Assembly (NCBI GenBank): GCA_021818955.1
Contig: JAKASR010000007.1
Location: 30,667-94,666 of the forward strand
DNA from: Acidobacteriota bacterium
GTDB lineage: Bacteria; Acidobacteriota; Terriglobia; Terriglobales; SCQP01
Length of the DNA: 64,000 nt
Direction of reading: 5' to 3'
A program made the translations under genes and the position numbers. The notes under the pieces are model-generated. The model ran no database searches. It was not told the origin of the DNA and saw nothing but the letters and a program-made list of their open reading frames with translations. Shown here one piece after another: positions 1 to 8,282 of this stretch. The stretch's first letter is position 1. Each line of letters begins with the position of its first letter.

Positions 1-1296
1 AACCAGCAGCTTGCCGAGCACGAAAGAGCTGTAAGCCCAGATCACGCCGCTCGCCACCACGCGCCGGCTAATATCCGGCTCGGCGCCGGAAGCGGCGCTG
101 CGTTGCGTGCGCTCCCAGGTCAGACTCTGCTGGCCGGCGAAATGGCGGCGCCAGCCGTTCAGGCAGGCGAATTGCGCCAGTAAAAAAAAGAACAAGGCCT
201 CGCCCTGTCTCCAATTGCAATGCAGCCGGCGCGACAGCGCCGTGAGCCCGGCGGCCGCGTAAAGCCCGAGTTGGACCCAGGCCAATCCCCTGATCCAAGC
301 CGGCAGCCAGTGCGTGGCTAGTAGCGGAAAGCCGCCCAGCAGCGCCAGCCCCAGCCATAACGCGCTGAATTGGCGCAGCCGGCAATGACACCAGATTTTG
401 CAACGATTCCAGCCGCTCGCCCCCCGCAGTTGCGGCGCCAGCAAATCCAAAGCCTGCCACCGCCCCGCGGCCATGCGGCTGCGACGTTCCCATTCATCTC
501 TGGCGGTGGATGAAGGCCGCTCGTACGAGCGCGCGCCCGCCGCATAGGCGACTCGCCGCCTCCGGCCCACGACTTGCAGAATCTCGAAAAGATCGTCGTT
601 GACCATGACATGTTCGGGCAAGGGCAGGAACAGTTCGCGGCGCATGGCCAGAATTTCGCCCGAACCCACGACTACCGACCCGGTGGCGTTTTCCATTCGT
701 AAGAGCCGGTTCTCATAGCGCCAATAGACGCTTTCCCCGCCGCCGACTCCGGCCAGCGACGCCACTTGTTTGCCCCCTACCGCCGCTCCCACCTCGGGCT
801 CGGCAAACGGCTCCGCCAGCCGCCGCAGCGCATCTTCGTCGTAGAGGTTGCTGGCATCGGAAAAGACCAGGATTTCACCACGCGCATGCCGTACCGCCAG
901 ATTCAAGGCAGCGGCCTTGCCGCGGCGTTGCGGATACGCGTACAGCCGCACCCGGGCATCGTCGATCGCGCGCACGCAGTCCGCGGTCGCGTCCTCCGAG
1001 CCGTCGTCCGCCACGATGACTTCCAGTTGCTCCGCCGGGTAATCCGCCTGTAGCGCATTTTGCAGGCGCGCCCCGATGGCTTCGGCTTCGTTATGCGCCG
1101 CAATAATCAGGCTGAGGCGGGGAAGCGCCGGCGCGAAAGCGGTGAGCGTGGCGTCTGCGCGGCCTCGCGCGTGCAGCCATAACAGCGCCGGATAGCCAAC
1201 CCAGACCAGCAACAGCATGCCCGCGCTGGCCAGAAATACGGCTGCGTCCACAACCAGAAAGCCGTGCCAGGCGTGGATCAGAATGGGGGGCAACAT
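1..1296 (-). CDS. Family 2 glycosyltransferase, membrane-associated (3' end cut by window edge)
   Basis: Probable processive-type GT2 enzyme that adds a sugar to a lipid-linked exopolysaccharide intermediate. The frame opens with ATG at 1296, five bases after the stop of the upstream GT4 gene, and stays open to base 1, so the C-terminus lies outside the window. A hydrophobic N-terminal segment (about residues 13-38) precedes the GT-A fold, which starts at LSLIIAAHNE (about 61-70). DDGS at 97-100 and DAS near 147 are nucleotide-sugar/metal binding positions. NDD near 238 and the RMAAGRWQ stretch match the later acceptor/base motifs. Hydrophobic helices follow in the second half. It is the last visible gene of the exopolysaccharide operon. 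The sugar specificity cannot be read from the sequence. Confidence 0.85.
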   Translation of the reverse strand, partial: MLPPILIHAWHGFLVVDAAVFLASAGMLLLVWVGYPALLWLHARGRADATLTAFAPALPRLSLIIAAHNEAEAIGARLQNALQADYPAEQLEVIVADDGSEDATADCVRAIDDARVRLYAYPQRRGKAAALNLAVRHARGEILVFSDASNLYDEDALRRLAEPFAEPEVGAAVGGKQVASLAGVGGGESVYWRYENRLLRMENATGSVVVGSGEILAMRRELFLPLPEHVMVNDDLFEILQVVGRRRRVAYAAGARSYERPSSTARDEWERRSRMAAGRWQALDLLAPQLRGASGWNRCKIWCHCRLRQFSALWLGLALLGGFPLLATHWLPAWIRGLAWVQLGLYAAAGLTALSRRLHCNWRQGEALFFFLLAQFACLNGWRRHFAGQQSLTWERTQRSAASGAEPDISRRVVASGVIWAYSSFVLGKLLV

Positions 1297-1301
1297 TAGC
1301 G

Positions 1302-2690
1302 TCAGCGTCCGAGGCTCGTTTCCAGGGATTCTATTGCTTGCGTAGCGTGAGGCCATCTCTGGCGCGCATTCTCCATGGCCGTTTCCAGCTGGCGCGCGCA
1401 GCCGCTCAGATCGAAATCGCTCGCGACGGTCCGGCGGCCGGCTTCACCCCAACGCTGGCGCAAGCCCGCATCGCGCAGGCGTAGCAACGCCTTTTCAAGC
1501 TCCTGGGCTTGTCCGGGCTCGATCAGCCATCCGTTTTCGCCGCTGCGCACCAGTTCGGGGATGCCGGACAACCGGCTCGCTATGACGGGTAAGCCGGAAG
1601 CCATGGCTTCCATCAAGGCCACCGGAATGCCGTCCATGCGCCCACTCGGCTCGCGTATGCTGGGCAGAATGAAAATATCCGCCCAGGCCAGTTGCGCGCG
1701 GATTTCGGGATTGGTTTGCCAGCCTAAAAATGAAGTGCGGTCGCGCAGGCCGAGACGGTGGCTCAACTCCTCCAGCCGCCGCCGTTCCGGGCCATCCCCC
1801 GCCAGCCGCAATTCGAAATTCATCTGCGGGAGCAGGTGGCCGCAGGCTTCAAGCAGGGTCCGATGCCCTTTATACTGGCGCAATGCCGCCACCGAGAGCA
1901 GGCGCAGCGGGCGCCGCAGATTCGGCGCTGCCGCGCGCCGCTCCGCCGCCAGCCCGGTGAAAGCGGCGCTCGGCACGCCGCAATGTATCACCAGGATTTT
2001 GTCTTTTGCATGCGGCGCCAGCCGCAGCAGTTCCTGGCGGTTGTATTGACTGATGGCGACCACAAATGCCGCCGCATCTATTTTTTGGCGCAGCAGCGTC
2101 GGATGTTCGAATAGATCGTGGGCATGCACCGTGAAACTGAAGGGAATGCCGGTGAGCTGGTGCATCGCCATGGCCGCCATCGCCGGATGCGTGGCGAAAT
2201 GCGCGTGGATGTGGCCGATTCCATTCGCCGCGCAGAGGTTTGCCATGCGGATAACTTGTGGCCAGTACAACAGCGTGCCGGCCAGCAGGTTGGCATCTTT
2301 GCGGCTTTGCCAGGTTAATTGCGTCCACCATGCCCGCTGCGCGTGCCGCGTTAGCAATTGCCCTCCAGCGCGCAGCCAACTTCGGGCGCTCCAATCCGGC
2401 CAGATCACCGCTTTGGCCAAAAGGCCCGTTTCGGGATGTTCACGCCGGGCTCGGACCCGACGAATCGGCAGCACTCTGATCTCGTGCCCGAATTCACGCA
2501 TCGCGGCCATCTCGCGCAAAATGAAAGTTTCCGTTAAGAGCGGGTAGCGCGACAGCACGTAGGCAAGCACCGGCAGTTTATATTTTTTTACCGCGTTAAA
2601 TTCCGGCACTCCGGCCGTATCCGTTTCTTGTTTCTCTTTCTGCCGGCGCAAACGTTCCCCTCGCGCTCGCATGGCTTGATCGTGGCGCAT
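1302..2690 (-). CDS. GT4 glycosyltransferase (colanic-acid WcaL-like)
   Basis: Retaining GT-B glycosyltransferase of family 4, 462 aa, probably cytosolic and acting on the growing repeat unit. The fold begins near residue 40 with a segment containing YPLLTETFILREM, typical of the WcaL/colanic-acid group. The C-terminal nucleotide-sugar domain carries REPSGRMDGIPVALMEAM followed by GLPVIASRLSGIPELV, the signature of that group with both conserved glutamates. The first 30-40 residues are basic and may be over-extended; the ATG at 2690 is the most upstream start. It lies 118 bases after the double GT4 gene and 5 bases before the GT2 gene, in the same operon. The donor sugar is unknown. Confidence 0.88.
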   Translation of the reverse strand: MRHDQAMRARGERLRRQKEKQETDTAGVPEFNAVKKYKLPVLAYVLSRYPLLTETFILREMAAMREFGHEIRVLPIRRVRARREHPETGLLAKAVIWPDWSARSWLRAGGQLLTRHAQRAWWTQLTWQSRKDANLLAGTLLYWPQVIRMANLCAANGIGHIHAHFATHPAMAAMAMHQLTGIPFSFTVHAHDLFEHPTLLRQKIDAAAFVVAISQYNRQELLRLAPHAKDKILVIHCGVPSAAFTGLAAERRAAAPNLRRPLRLLSVAALRQYKGHRTLLEACGHLLPQMNFELRLAGDGPERRRLEELSHRLGLRDRTSFLGWQTNPEIRAQLAWADIFILPSIREPSGRMDGIPVALMEAMASGLPVIASRLSGIPELVRSGENGWLIEPGQAQELEKALLRLRDAGLRQRWGEAGRRTVASDFDLSGCARQLETAMENARQRWPHATQAIESLETSLGR

Positions 2691-2808
2691 AGAAACGCCG
2701 CTACAAATACAGAGAAGGAATTAGTGCGCGGAGTTGGGCAAGGGGATCGGCCATCGTGGGTTGGATCGCTGCTTTGTACTCTTGGCTCGCGCCGGGACGG
2801 GTGAGAGT

Positions 2809-5223
2809 TTACGCATGCGTGCCTTCCGAATTTATCGTATGGAATTCGGCCAGGATTCGCGCCGCAATCGCATCCCAACTGGGATGGATTTCTGCCCGCT
2901 TTTGCGCAGCCTGCCCGTATCGCGCCAGCCGGAGCGGCTGAGTTCGCGCTTCCCGCAAAGCGCAGGCAAACGCCTCCGGATCGTTGGGCGGCACCACCCA
3001 GCCGGTTTCACTGGCTTCAACGATTTCCGGTAATCCACCAGCTTGGGTGACGATCATCGGCTTCCCCCAACTCAGCGCCAGATGGGCCACCCCGCTTTGA
3101 GTTATGGCTTGATAGGGCAGGCAGACAAAATCGGCGCGTCGAAAGTACCAGCCCACTTCCTGAGCGGGAATGTAGCGCACATCCCAGGTCACCCACGTTT
3201 CGAGCCCTTCCGCCCGCGCCTGGGCTTGCCATTCGGCTAAAGGAGCATCCGCCAGCGCCCGGCCCGCGATCAGGATTGCGGGCCGCTCATGTTCGCCGAG
3301 CCGCGCCAGGGCGTTGAGCAGCAAAGGAATGCCTTTGTAGCGGGTCAGCGCGCCAAAGCAGAGCCCCAGCGGAACGCCTTGGGGGAGCCTAAGACGTTGA
3401 TCGAGATGCGGGTCGGGTCCCTCGCAGGAGAGCATCAAGCTGGCTGCGCCATGCGGAATGGCGACGATGCGCGGTGTCGCCAAACGGTTCGCCCTGGCTT
3501 GCATACAGTTTTCCAGCCGAGTGCTCAATTGCCCGCGCGCCCAATCGCCATGCACGAAAATGAGCTGGAATGCCCGGCACATGCCGTCGCGCCAGGGCTG
3601 ATCTTTCAGCAGCCTCGATTTGCGGTTGCGCTCAATCGCCTGCACGTTGTGCCAAATGACCGCCAGACCCTGCCCCGATCGCGCCAACAGGCGAAGCCCC
3701 CAGGCATCGCTGCGGTGTTCCAGGTCGCCGAGCAGCAACCAGTCGGGCCGCCATTGCCGTGCTTCGCTAACGATCTGCGCCCAAGCGGCGTAATAACGCG
3801 CGCCGTGTCCCAGCCGTCGCAGCATTTGCCGGTACCGTCCGGCTGCCGGCGCCTGGCAGGGATTCCACGTGACCAGGCGGCTTCGCACCGTTAAGCCAGG
3901 CATGGGCGTTTCCGGCATCAGCTCCGGATTTTTGCCGGTCAGTAGACGCACCTGCGCTCCTTGCCGCGCCAGAGCTTGCGCCAATTGCAGGCTGTAATGG
4001 TAAAGACCGCCTGTGGAAAAAAATTCCGGCATCAGAATCTGCGGACTTCTTGCCATCGCGGTCGGCACCGGCTTGGTTTGAGGCGCCGGGTGGTCCAAGA
4101 TGGCAGCATAGAGGGCGAACAGGCGGCGGCGCCAGTTTTCAAACTGGAAATTTTCGCGGTATCGGCGCTGTGCCGCCTCGCCTCCTTGGCGATGGGGAGG
4201 GGAATGCCGAGCCAGGCTTAAGATGGCCGCGCTCATCGCTTCTGCGTTGCCGCAAGGAAAATATATGCCGGCTTCGCCCAGCACCTCGCGGTTCGCGGCC
4301 AAATCGGAGGCGGCAATCGGCAGGCCGGTGGCCATGGCCTCAAGCAGCGCCGTCGGCTGTGCTTCTTCGCGGCTGGGAAATAGAAAACCATCGGCGGCGG
4401 CCAGCCAGCCGCTCACCTCTTGCGCGCCGGGCAGGTGAAGCCTTCCCGCGCTCGGCCAAAGGGCGGCCTGGCGTTGCAGTTGCTCGAAGCCTTGCCCATT
4501 GCCCACCCAGGCAAAATGCAACCGGGGCATTTGACGCATCGCCAGGTGCGCGGCTTGCAGCCATTCCCGCCATCCTTTTTTTTCGCGCACCACGGCGATC
4601 GTCAACCAGAGCTGGTCATCGTCTTTCAGGCTCAGCTTCGAGCGCAGGTCTTCGCGGGCGCCGGCCGGACTTGCCGGAGCGCGAATGCCATGCGGCAGCC
4701 GGACAATTTGCTCGCGGCGCAGCCCTGCATTTTCCCAGGCGTGCTGCTGGGCTTCGCCCAGCGTGATCACGCGCCGGGTCAGATGGTTGAGCGCGAAAAT
4801 TTCTCCGCGCTGCAGGCATGCGTTCCGCGCGCCTCGAGCTTCCTGCGGCAAAACGTGCAAGGTCGCAATCACCGGAATCCGCAGCAGTTGCCCCGCGGCC
4901 GTTCCCCATAAGGTGGCCGTCGTCAAGTGCGCATGGATTAGATCCGGACGCAGCCGGCGTAATTGCCGCAGCAGGCGCGTGAATCCCGCCGCATCGACCC
5001 GCCGGCGCGCTGCCATGCTGGTCGCAAGCTGGGCTTGCGGATTCCCCGCGTGCCGCTTGGCGGCGCTCTCCGGAAGATCTTGAATGGTCAGCAGCCGCAG
5101 TTCCCAGCCTTCGGGTGCGCCCTGGGCTGCGAGCATCTGTGCGATGCGCTCGGCGCCGCCCAAACGCAATCCATCCAGCAGCCAGACGACCCGCCTTGGA
5201 TTTCCGCGCGGCGAGTTTTCCAT
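2809..5223 (-). CDS. Double GT4 glycosyltransferase (two GT-B domains fused)
   Basis: Single 804-aa frame containing two complete GT4 units. The first (about residues 10-385) opens with VVWLLDGLRLGGAERIA and carries the E-x7-E motif in REEAQPTALLEAM. The second (about 393-790) opens with ILMPEFFSTGGLYHYS and carries YQAITQSGVAHLALSWGKP followed by AGGLPEIV. There the second glutamate of the usual motif is absent, as in the T-x-SGV subfamily. The stop of the upstream polymerase gene lies one base from the ATG at 5223, so translation is probably coupled. Two domains suggest two successive sugar transfers by one polypeptide, or one catalytic and one degenerate domain. The fusion is seen directly; the division of labour is inferred. 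Confidence 0.85.
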   Translation of the reverse strand: MENSPRGNPRRVVWLLDGLRLGGAERIAQMLAAQGAPEGWELRLLTIQDLPESAAKRHAGNPQAQLATSMAARRRVDAAGFTRLLRQLRRLRPDLIHAHLTTATLWGTAAGQLLRIPVIATLHVLPQEARGARNACLQRGEIFALNHLTRRVITLGEAQQHAWENAGLRREQIVRLPHGIRAPASPAGAREDLRSKLSLKDDDQLWLTIAVVREKKGWREWLQAAHLAMRQMPRLHFAWVGNGQGFEQLQRQAALWPSAGRLHLPGAQEVSGWLAAADGFLFPSREEAQPTALLEAMATGLPIAASDLAANREVLGEAGIYFPCGNAEAMSAAILSLARHSPPHRQGGEAAQRRYRENFQFENWRRRLFALYAAILDHPAPQTKPVPTAMARSPQILMPEFFSTGGLYHYSLQLAQALARQGAQVRLLTGKNPELMPETPMPGLTVRSRLVTWNPCQAPAAGRYRQMLRRLGHGARYYAAWAQIVSEARQWRPDWLLLGDLEHRSDAWGLRLLARSGQGLAVIWHNVQAIERNRKSRLLKDQPWRDGMCRAFQLIFVHGDWARGQLSTRLENCMQARANRLATPRIVAIPHGAASLMLSCEGPDPHLDQRLRLPQGVPLGLCFGALTRYKGIPLLLNALARLGEHERPAILIAGRALADAPLAEWQAQARAEGLETWVTWDVRYIPAQEVGWYFRRADFVCLPYQAITQSGVAHLALSWGKPMIVTQAGGLPEIVEASETGWVVPPNDPEAFACALREARTQPLRLARYGQAAQKRAEIHPSWDAIAARILAEFHTINSEGTHA

Positions 5224-5224
5224 T

Positions 5225-6742
5225 TTAGGCGGGCTGGGCCTGCGCCACTGCGGGAAGGGTGGCGGGCGCGGCCGAGACTGGGTTTACGCTTTGCTCGGCG
5301 ATCAGTTGTCCGGCTAAAGCGGCCAAGGTCAGCAAGGCGAAGAAATGCCGGAAGTAGGCGTCATGCAAAAACAGGCTGAGAAATAAATAGGTGGCGATGG
5401 AGGCGCTCATGCCCCACAACAGCGCGGCAAAATGAAGCGCCTGCAATGCCTGCAGCCGTTGCAGGCCGGAGCGCAAATTCCCGAACAAACGCGCCAGAAA
5501 ATAAATGAAGGCCGCCAGCCCCGCCAGCCCGGTTTCAGCCAGGATTTCCATGAACAGGTTGTGCACCTCGTGGCGATGGCGCTGGCTAAGCAAGCCGGCG
5601 CGGGCTTCGTAACGATGGAATTCCAGGTAATAATTTCCCGGTCCCACCCCCAGCAGCGGATGCCGCAGCAACATGGCCCAGCCAATCACGATTTCATTGC
5701 GGCGCGCGGCCAGCGAGGGGTCTTGCAGGCCATTCAGCGTCGCCACGCCGGTCACCTGTTGCAGCGAGATCATGCGCTGCCAATACCGCGCCGGCGCAAT
5801 CAAAAGCAACAGCAGCGCGCCCGTGACCGCAATCCCCCAGGCGGCCGGATGTTTGCGGAAATGCCATAAAAAGATCAGGCCGACAAAAAAGATTCCGAGA
5901 AAGCTGGCGCGCGAATACGTCAGCATGACCGCGCCGCTAATGATCCCGAAGCAACTCCAGGCCAGAAGCTTGAGCTTCCAGCGGTGGCTGGCGAAGCCCT
6001 CGGCGATCGCCAGAGGGAGCAGCGCCGAGAGCGCCATGGCAAAAAAATTCGGATCGCCCAGCGAACCGCTGGCGCGATAGCCCATCTGCGCGCCATAAAG
6101 GCCGGCCAGCTTTTGCGGCGCCAGGCCCCAAAAACTGAAATGGCTGCCGCTCAAGCGTTGAAACAGCACGGGCACGGACATGAGCGCGCCCGCGGCCAAC
6201 AGCGCCCAGATGCCGCGTTGCCAATCGCGCGGCCGGGAAAGCAAATTGATGATCAGATAAAAAAACGCTATGTCTTTCAGCAAGCCGAACAGGCTGGCGG
6301 CGGCCGCCATCGGATAGGCGGCGAATAGGGTCGAGAGCGCCTGCACTCCCAGCAAAGCCAGCAGCGGACGCCATAGCGGCCAGCGCATCGGACGTGCGCG
6401 GTGCAACAGCCAGCGTTGCAGCAGCCAGGCCAGCCAACTCCAGATCAACAGCGCCCGCAGGGTCCAGGCAAAGTGCAATCGGTCGTGAATGATATTCGAG
6501 GCATTCCAATACACCACCAGCAGGCAAATCCAGCCGCCCCACTCCGGCGTGTGCAGTATCAGCAACAGCGCCGCCGCAATGCCCGCCACCGCGCCCGCCA
6601 TGGCCCACGGATGCGCCGGCATCTTCACTGCGGCATAAAGCAGCGCCAGCCCGCACCCCGCCGCCGCCAGCGCCCATAAAACGCCGCTCCACCAGCCATC
6701 CCAACTCCCGCCGCGTGCGGTGACCGTCCAGGCGTTGCTCAT
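5225..6742 (-). CDS. O-antigen ligase / Wzy-like polymerase membrane protein
   Basis: Integral membrane protein of 505 aa with about ten to twelve hydrophobic segments and the Wzy_C (O-antigen ligase) signature: a large periplasmic loop containing LLGVGPGNYYLEFHRYE and HEVHNLFMEILAETG near residue 380-420. Such proteins polymerise or transfer lipid-linked glycans on the outer face of the inner membrane. A longer frame exists upstream, but the ATG at 6742 is preferred. It follows a strong GGAGGAAA ribosome binding site and forms an ATGA overlap with the stop of the sugar transferase gene. In this operon a polymerase (Wzy) role is more likely than lipid A ligation, given the neighbouring Wzz and Wza proteins. 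Confidence 0.85.
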   Translation of the reverse strand: MSNAWTVTARGGSWDGWWSGVLWALAAAGCGLALLYAAVKMPAHPWAMAGAVAGIAAALLLILHTPEWGGWICLLVVYWNASNIIHDRLHFAWTLRALLIWSWLAWLLQRWLLHRARPMRWPLWRPLLALLGVQALSTLFAAYPMAAAASLFGLLKDIAFFYLIINLLSRPRDWQRGIWALLAAGALMSVPVLFQRLSGSHFSFWGLAPQKLAGLYGAQMGYRASGSLGDPNFFAMALSALLPLAIAEGFASHRWKLKLLAWSCFGIISGAVMLTYSRASFLGIFFVGLIFLWHFRKHPAAWGIAVTGALLLLLIAPARYWQRMISLQQVTGVATLNGLQDPSLAARRNEIVIGWAMLLRHPLLGVGPGNYYLEFHRYEARAGLLSQRHRHEVHNLFMEILAETGLAGLAAFIYFLARLFGNLRSGLQRLQALQALHFAALLWGMSASIATYLFLSLFLHDAYFRHFFALLTLAALAGQLIAEQSVNPVSAAPATLPAVAQAQPA

Positions 6743-7872
6743 TTTCCTCCTTTGCCGGTGAAGACCACGATCAGCGTCAGCAGCAGGATTTTCAGGTCCA
6801 GGCTGAGCCGCCAGGCGCGGATATAGGCCAGATCCTGCCGCAGCCGTTGATCGAAACTGCAACTGCCGCGCCCCAGCACCTGCCACAATCCCGTCATTCC
6901 CGGCGGTACGGTCAGCCGTTCGGTATGCCACAGCCGCCAGGTTTCATAGCTGAAATTGGTGGGGCGCGGCCCGACCAGCGACATCTCGCCTTGCCAGACG
7001 TTCCATAACTGCGGCAGCTCGTCCAAGCTGGTGCGGCGCAGCCAGCGCCCTACGCGGGTGACCCGCGGATCGTGCTCGATTTTAAAATCGGGCCAGGGCA
7101 GGCGGCTGAGCGGTCGCAGTTGTTCTTCCATCACTTCCGCATCCACCACCATGGTGCGCAGTTTCCAGAAGCGGAATCGGCGGCCGTCCCGCCCCGTTCG
7201 CCATTGCGCGAATATCGCCGGCCCGGGTGAATCCAGCCGTATGGCGGCCATGCAAATCAGGCAGATCAGTCCCGCCGGCAGCGCGCCCAGTAGCACTAAA
7301 CTCAGGTCGAGCGCGCGCTTCATGCGCGCCTGCGTCCGGCTCAGCCCGTTTCGCCAGTTGCCGCGCGCCGCTTGTCGCATGCGGATTCTACCGGGCTCAA
7401 TCCATCGCCAAACGCCGTGGTATTCATCCCCTGCCTCGGGCGTCTTTCCCGGAGCCTGCCGGTCCGCGGGATGCGCCGCAGTAACCGATTGCTCCCATGA
7501 GGCTGCCGCCGTGGCCTCTGCGGATAAACCCTCCGGCGCGCGCCGAAGTTCGCTCGCCCGGGGAACGTGCCCGTTCTCATGGCCTTCCCGCCCAGCTTCA
7601 AGCATCAACGCGGAGGATAGGCGCAACCGTTCCGGCATAGCCTTCGCGCCATCAGCCTTCATCCCTCCCGGTGGCCATTGAATGCGTGGCCGGTGGCGGC
7701 GCGCCGGTTGCGGCGCCGCCGGCCACGCCAGCATGCCCGGCGTTGGAGGAGCCAAACCGGGCGCTTCGCCGGCATCCGGCATCAATGCGGTCTCCGGCAG
7801 GGGCAGGGTGGAGCGCAGGCTGGACGGCTTGCCGGCCAGGCGCGATCCGCCTGGGGCTAGGTCTTCGCTCAT
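6739..7872 (-). CDS. Undecaprenyl-phosphate sugar phosphotransferase (initiating transferase, WbaP/WcaJ catalytic domain)
   Basis: Transfers the first sugar phosphate to undecaprenyl phosphate, starting repeat-unit synthesis. The C-terminal 200 residues form the whole catalytic unit: one re-entrant hydrophobic helix preceded by MKRALDLSLVLLG, then SPGPAIFAQWRTGRDGR, FWKLRTM, RRTSLDELPQLWNV and SLVGPRPTNF. The N-terminal about 180 residues are rich in Pro, Ala, Gly and Glu and look disordered. The four transmembrane helices and Rossmann domain of full-length WbaP are absent. The ATG at 7872 overlaps the upstream stop by ATGA. A longer frame to 8100 exists but would overlap the preceding gene almost entirely. 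The protein belongs to the small monotopic class plus an unusual disordered leader. Confidence 0.88.
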   Translation of the reverse strand: MSEDLAPGGSRLAGKPSSLRSTLPLPETALMPDAGEAPGLAPPTPGMLAWPAAPQPARRHRPRIQWPPGGMKADGAKAMPERLRLSSALMLEAGREGHENGHVPRASELRRAPEGLSAEATAAASWEQSVTAAHPADRQAPGKTPEAGDEYHGVWRWIEPGRIRMRQAARGNWRNGLSRTQARMKRALDLSLVLLGALPAGLICLICMAAIRLDSPGPAIFAQWRTGRDGRRFRFWKLRTMVVDAEVMEEQLRPLSRLPWPDFKIEHDPRVTRVGRWLRRTSLDELPQLWNVWQGEMSLVGPRPTNFSYETWRLWHTERLTVPPGMTGLWQVLGRGSCSFDQRLRQDLAYIRAWRLSLDLKILLLTLIVVFTGKGGK

Positions 7873-8282
7873 GCCGCCGTCTCCATTAGCGCCGTCAGCG
7901 TCAATCCGTGCTCGGGAAAGCGTGCCGGCTTGATCTCCACTTCCAGCTCCAGCATCGCGGCCTGCCGGCGCAAGCGCGTGCTGATCCCGCTCTCCTCCAG
8001 GCAATCTTCCAGCAGCAGGTATATCCGCTCGTTTTCCCACCACAGCAAATCGGTCAGCCGGCAGTTGGCGGCGAGAATATGGAAATAGTCGCGCCAGCAT
8101 GCGCCTAGCCTCTCCGGTGGCCGGCCGGCGGCCGGCATGATTTGCAACAACAGCAGCGGCGCTTCTTCCCGCCGGGCCCGTTGCAACATGCGTAACAATC
8201 CGGTTTCCACCTGCCGCCGGTGCTTGTAATACGCCGGCAGCAGATCGCGAATCGGCATCGGACGCGCCTTCTCAGGCCGCAT
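7869..8282 (-). CDS. Small degenerate GGDEF-like protein in the exopolysaccharide operon
   Basis: Protein of 137 aa with no signal peptide or membrane segment. Its layout resembles a diguanylate cyclase (GGDEF) domain with every catalytic residue lost. Helix RHRRQVETGLL-like leads to strand PLLLLQIM (the place of the metal-binding DxD strand), then NCRLTDLLWWENERIYLLL, where an active enzyme would have R-x-D-x-hydrophobic-R-GGDEF-x-hydrophobic-LL. It ends with FPEHGLTLTALMETA, where GGDEF domains have a Pro-x-Asp-Gly-x-Thr-x-x-x-Leu-hydrophobic-x-x-Ala segment. The family assignment is an inference from this pattern. The ATG at 8282 has GGAG nine bases upstream and overlaps the Wzz-kinase stop by 11 bases; its own stop overlaps the sugar transferase start. 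It could be a pseudo-GGDEF regulator, like PelD in Pel polysaccharide systems. Confidence 0.6.
   Translation of the reverse strand: MRPEKARPMPIRDLLPAYYKHRRQVETGLLRMLQRARREEAPLLLLQIMPAAGRPPERLGACWRDYFHILAANCRLTDLLWWENERIYLLLEDCLEESGISTRLRRQAAMLELEVEIKPARFPEHGLTLTALMETAA

Noticed and set aside
6743..6931. Longer N-terminus for the O-antigen ligase-like protein
   Set aside because: It would lie within the sugar transferase gene, and the ATGA overlap with GGAGGAAA at 6742 is far better.
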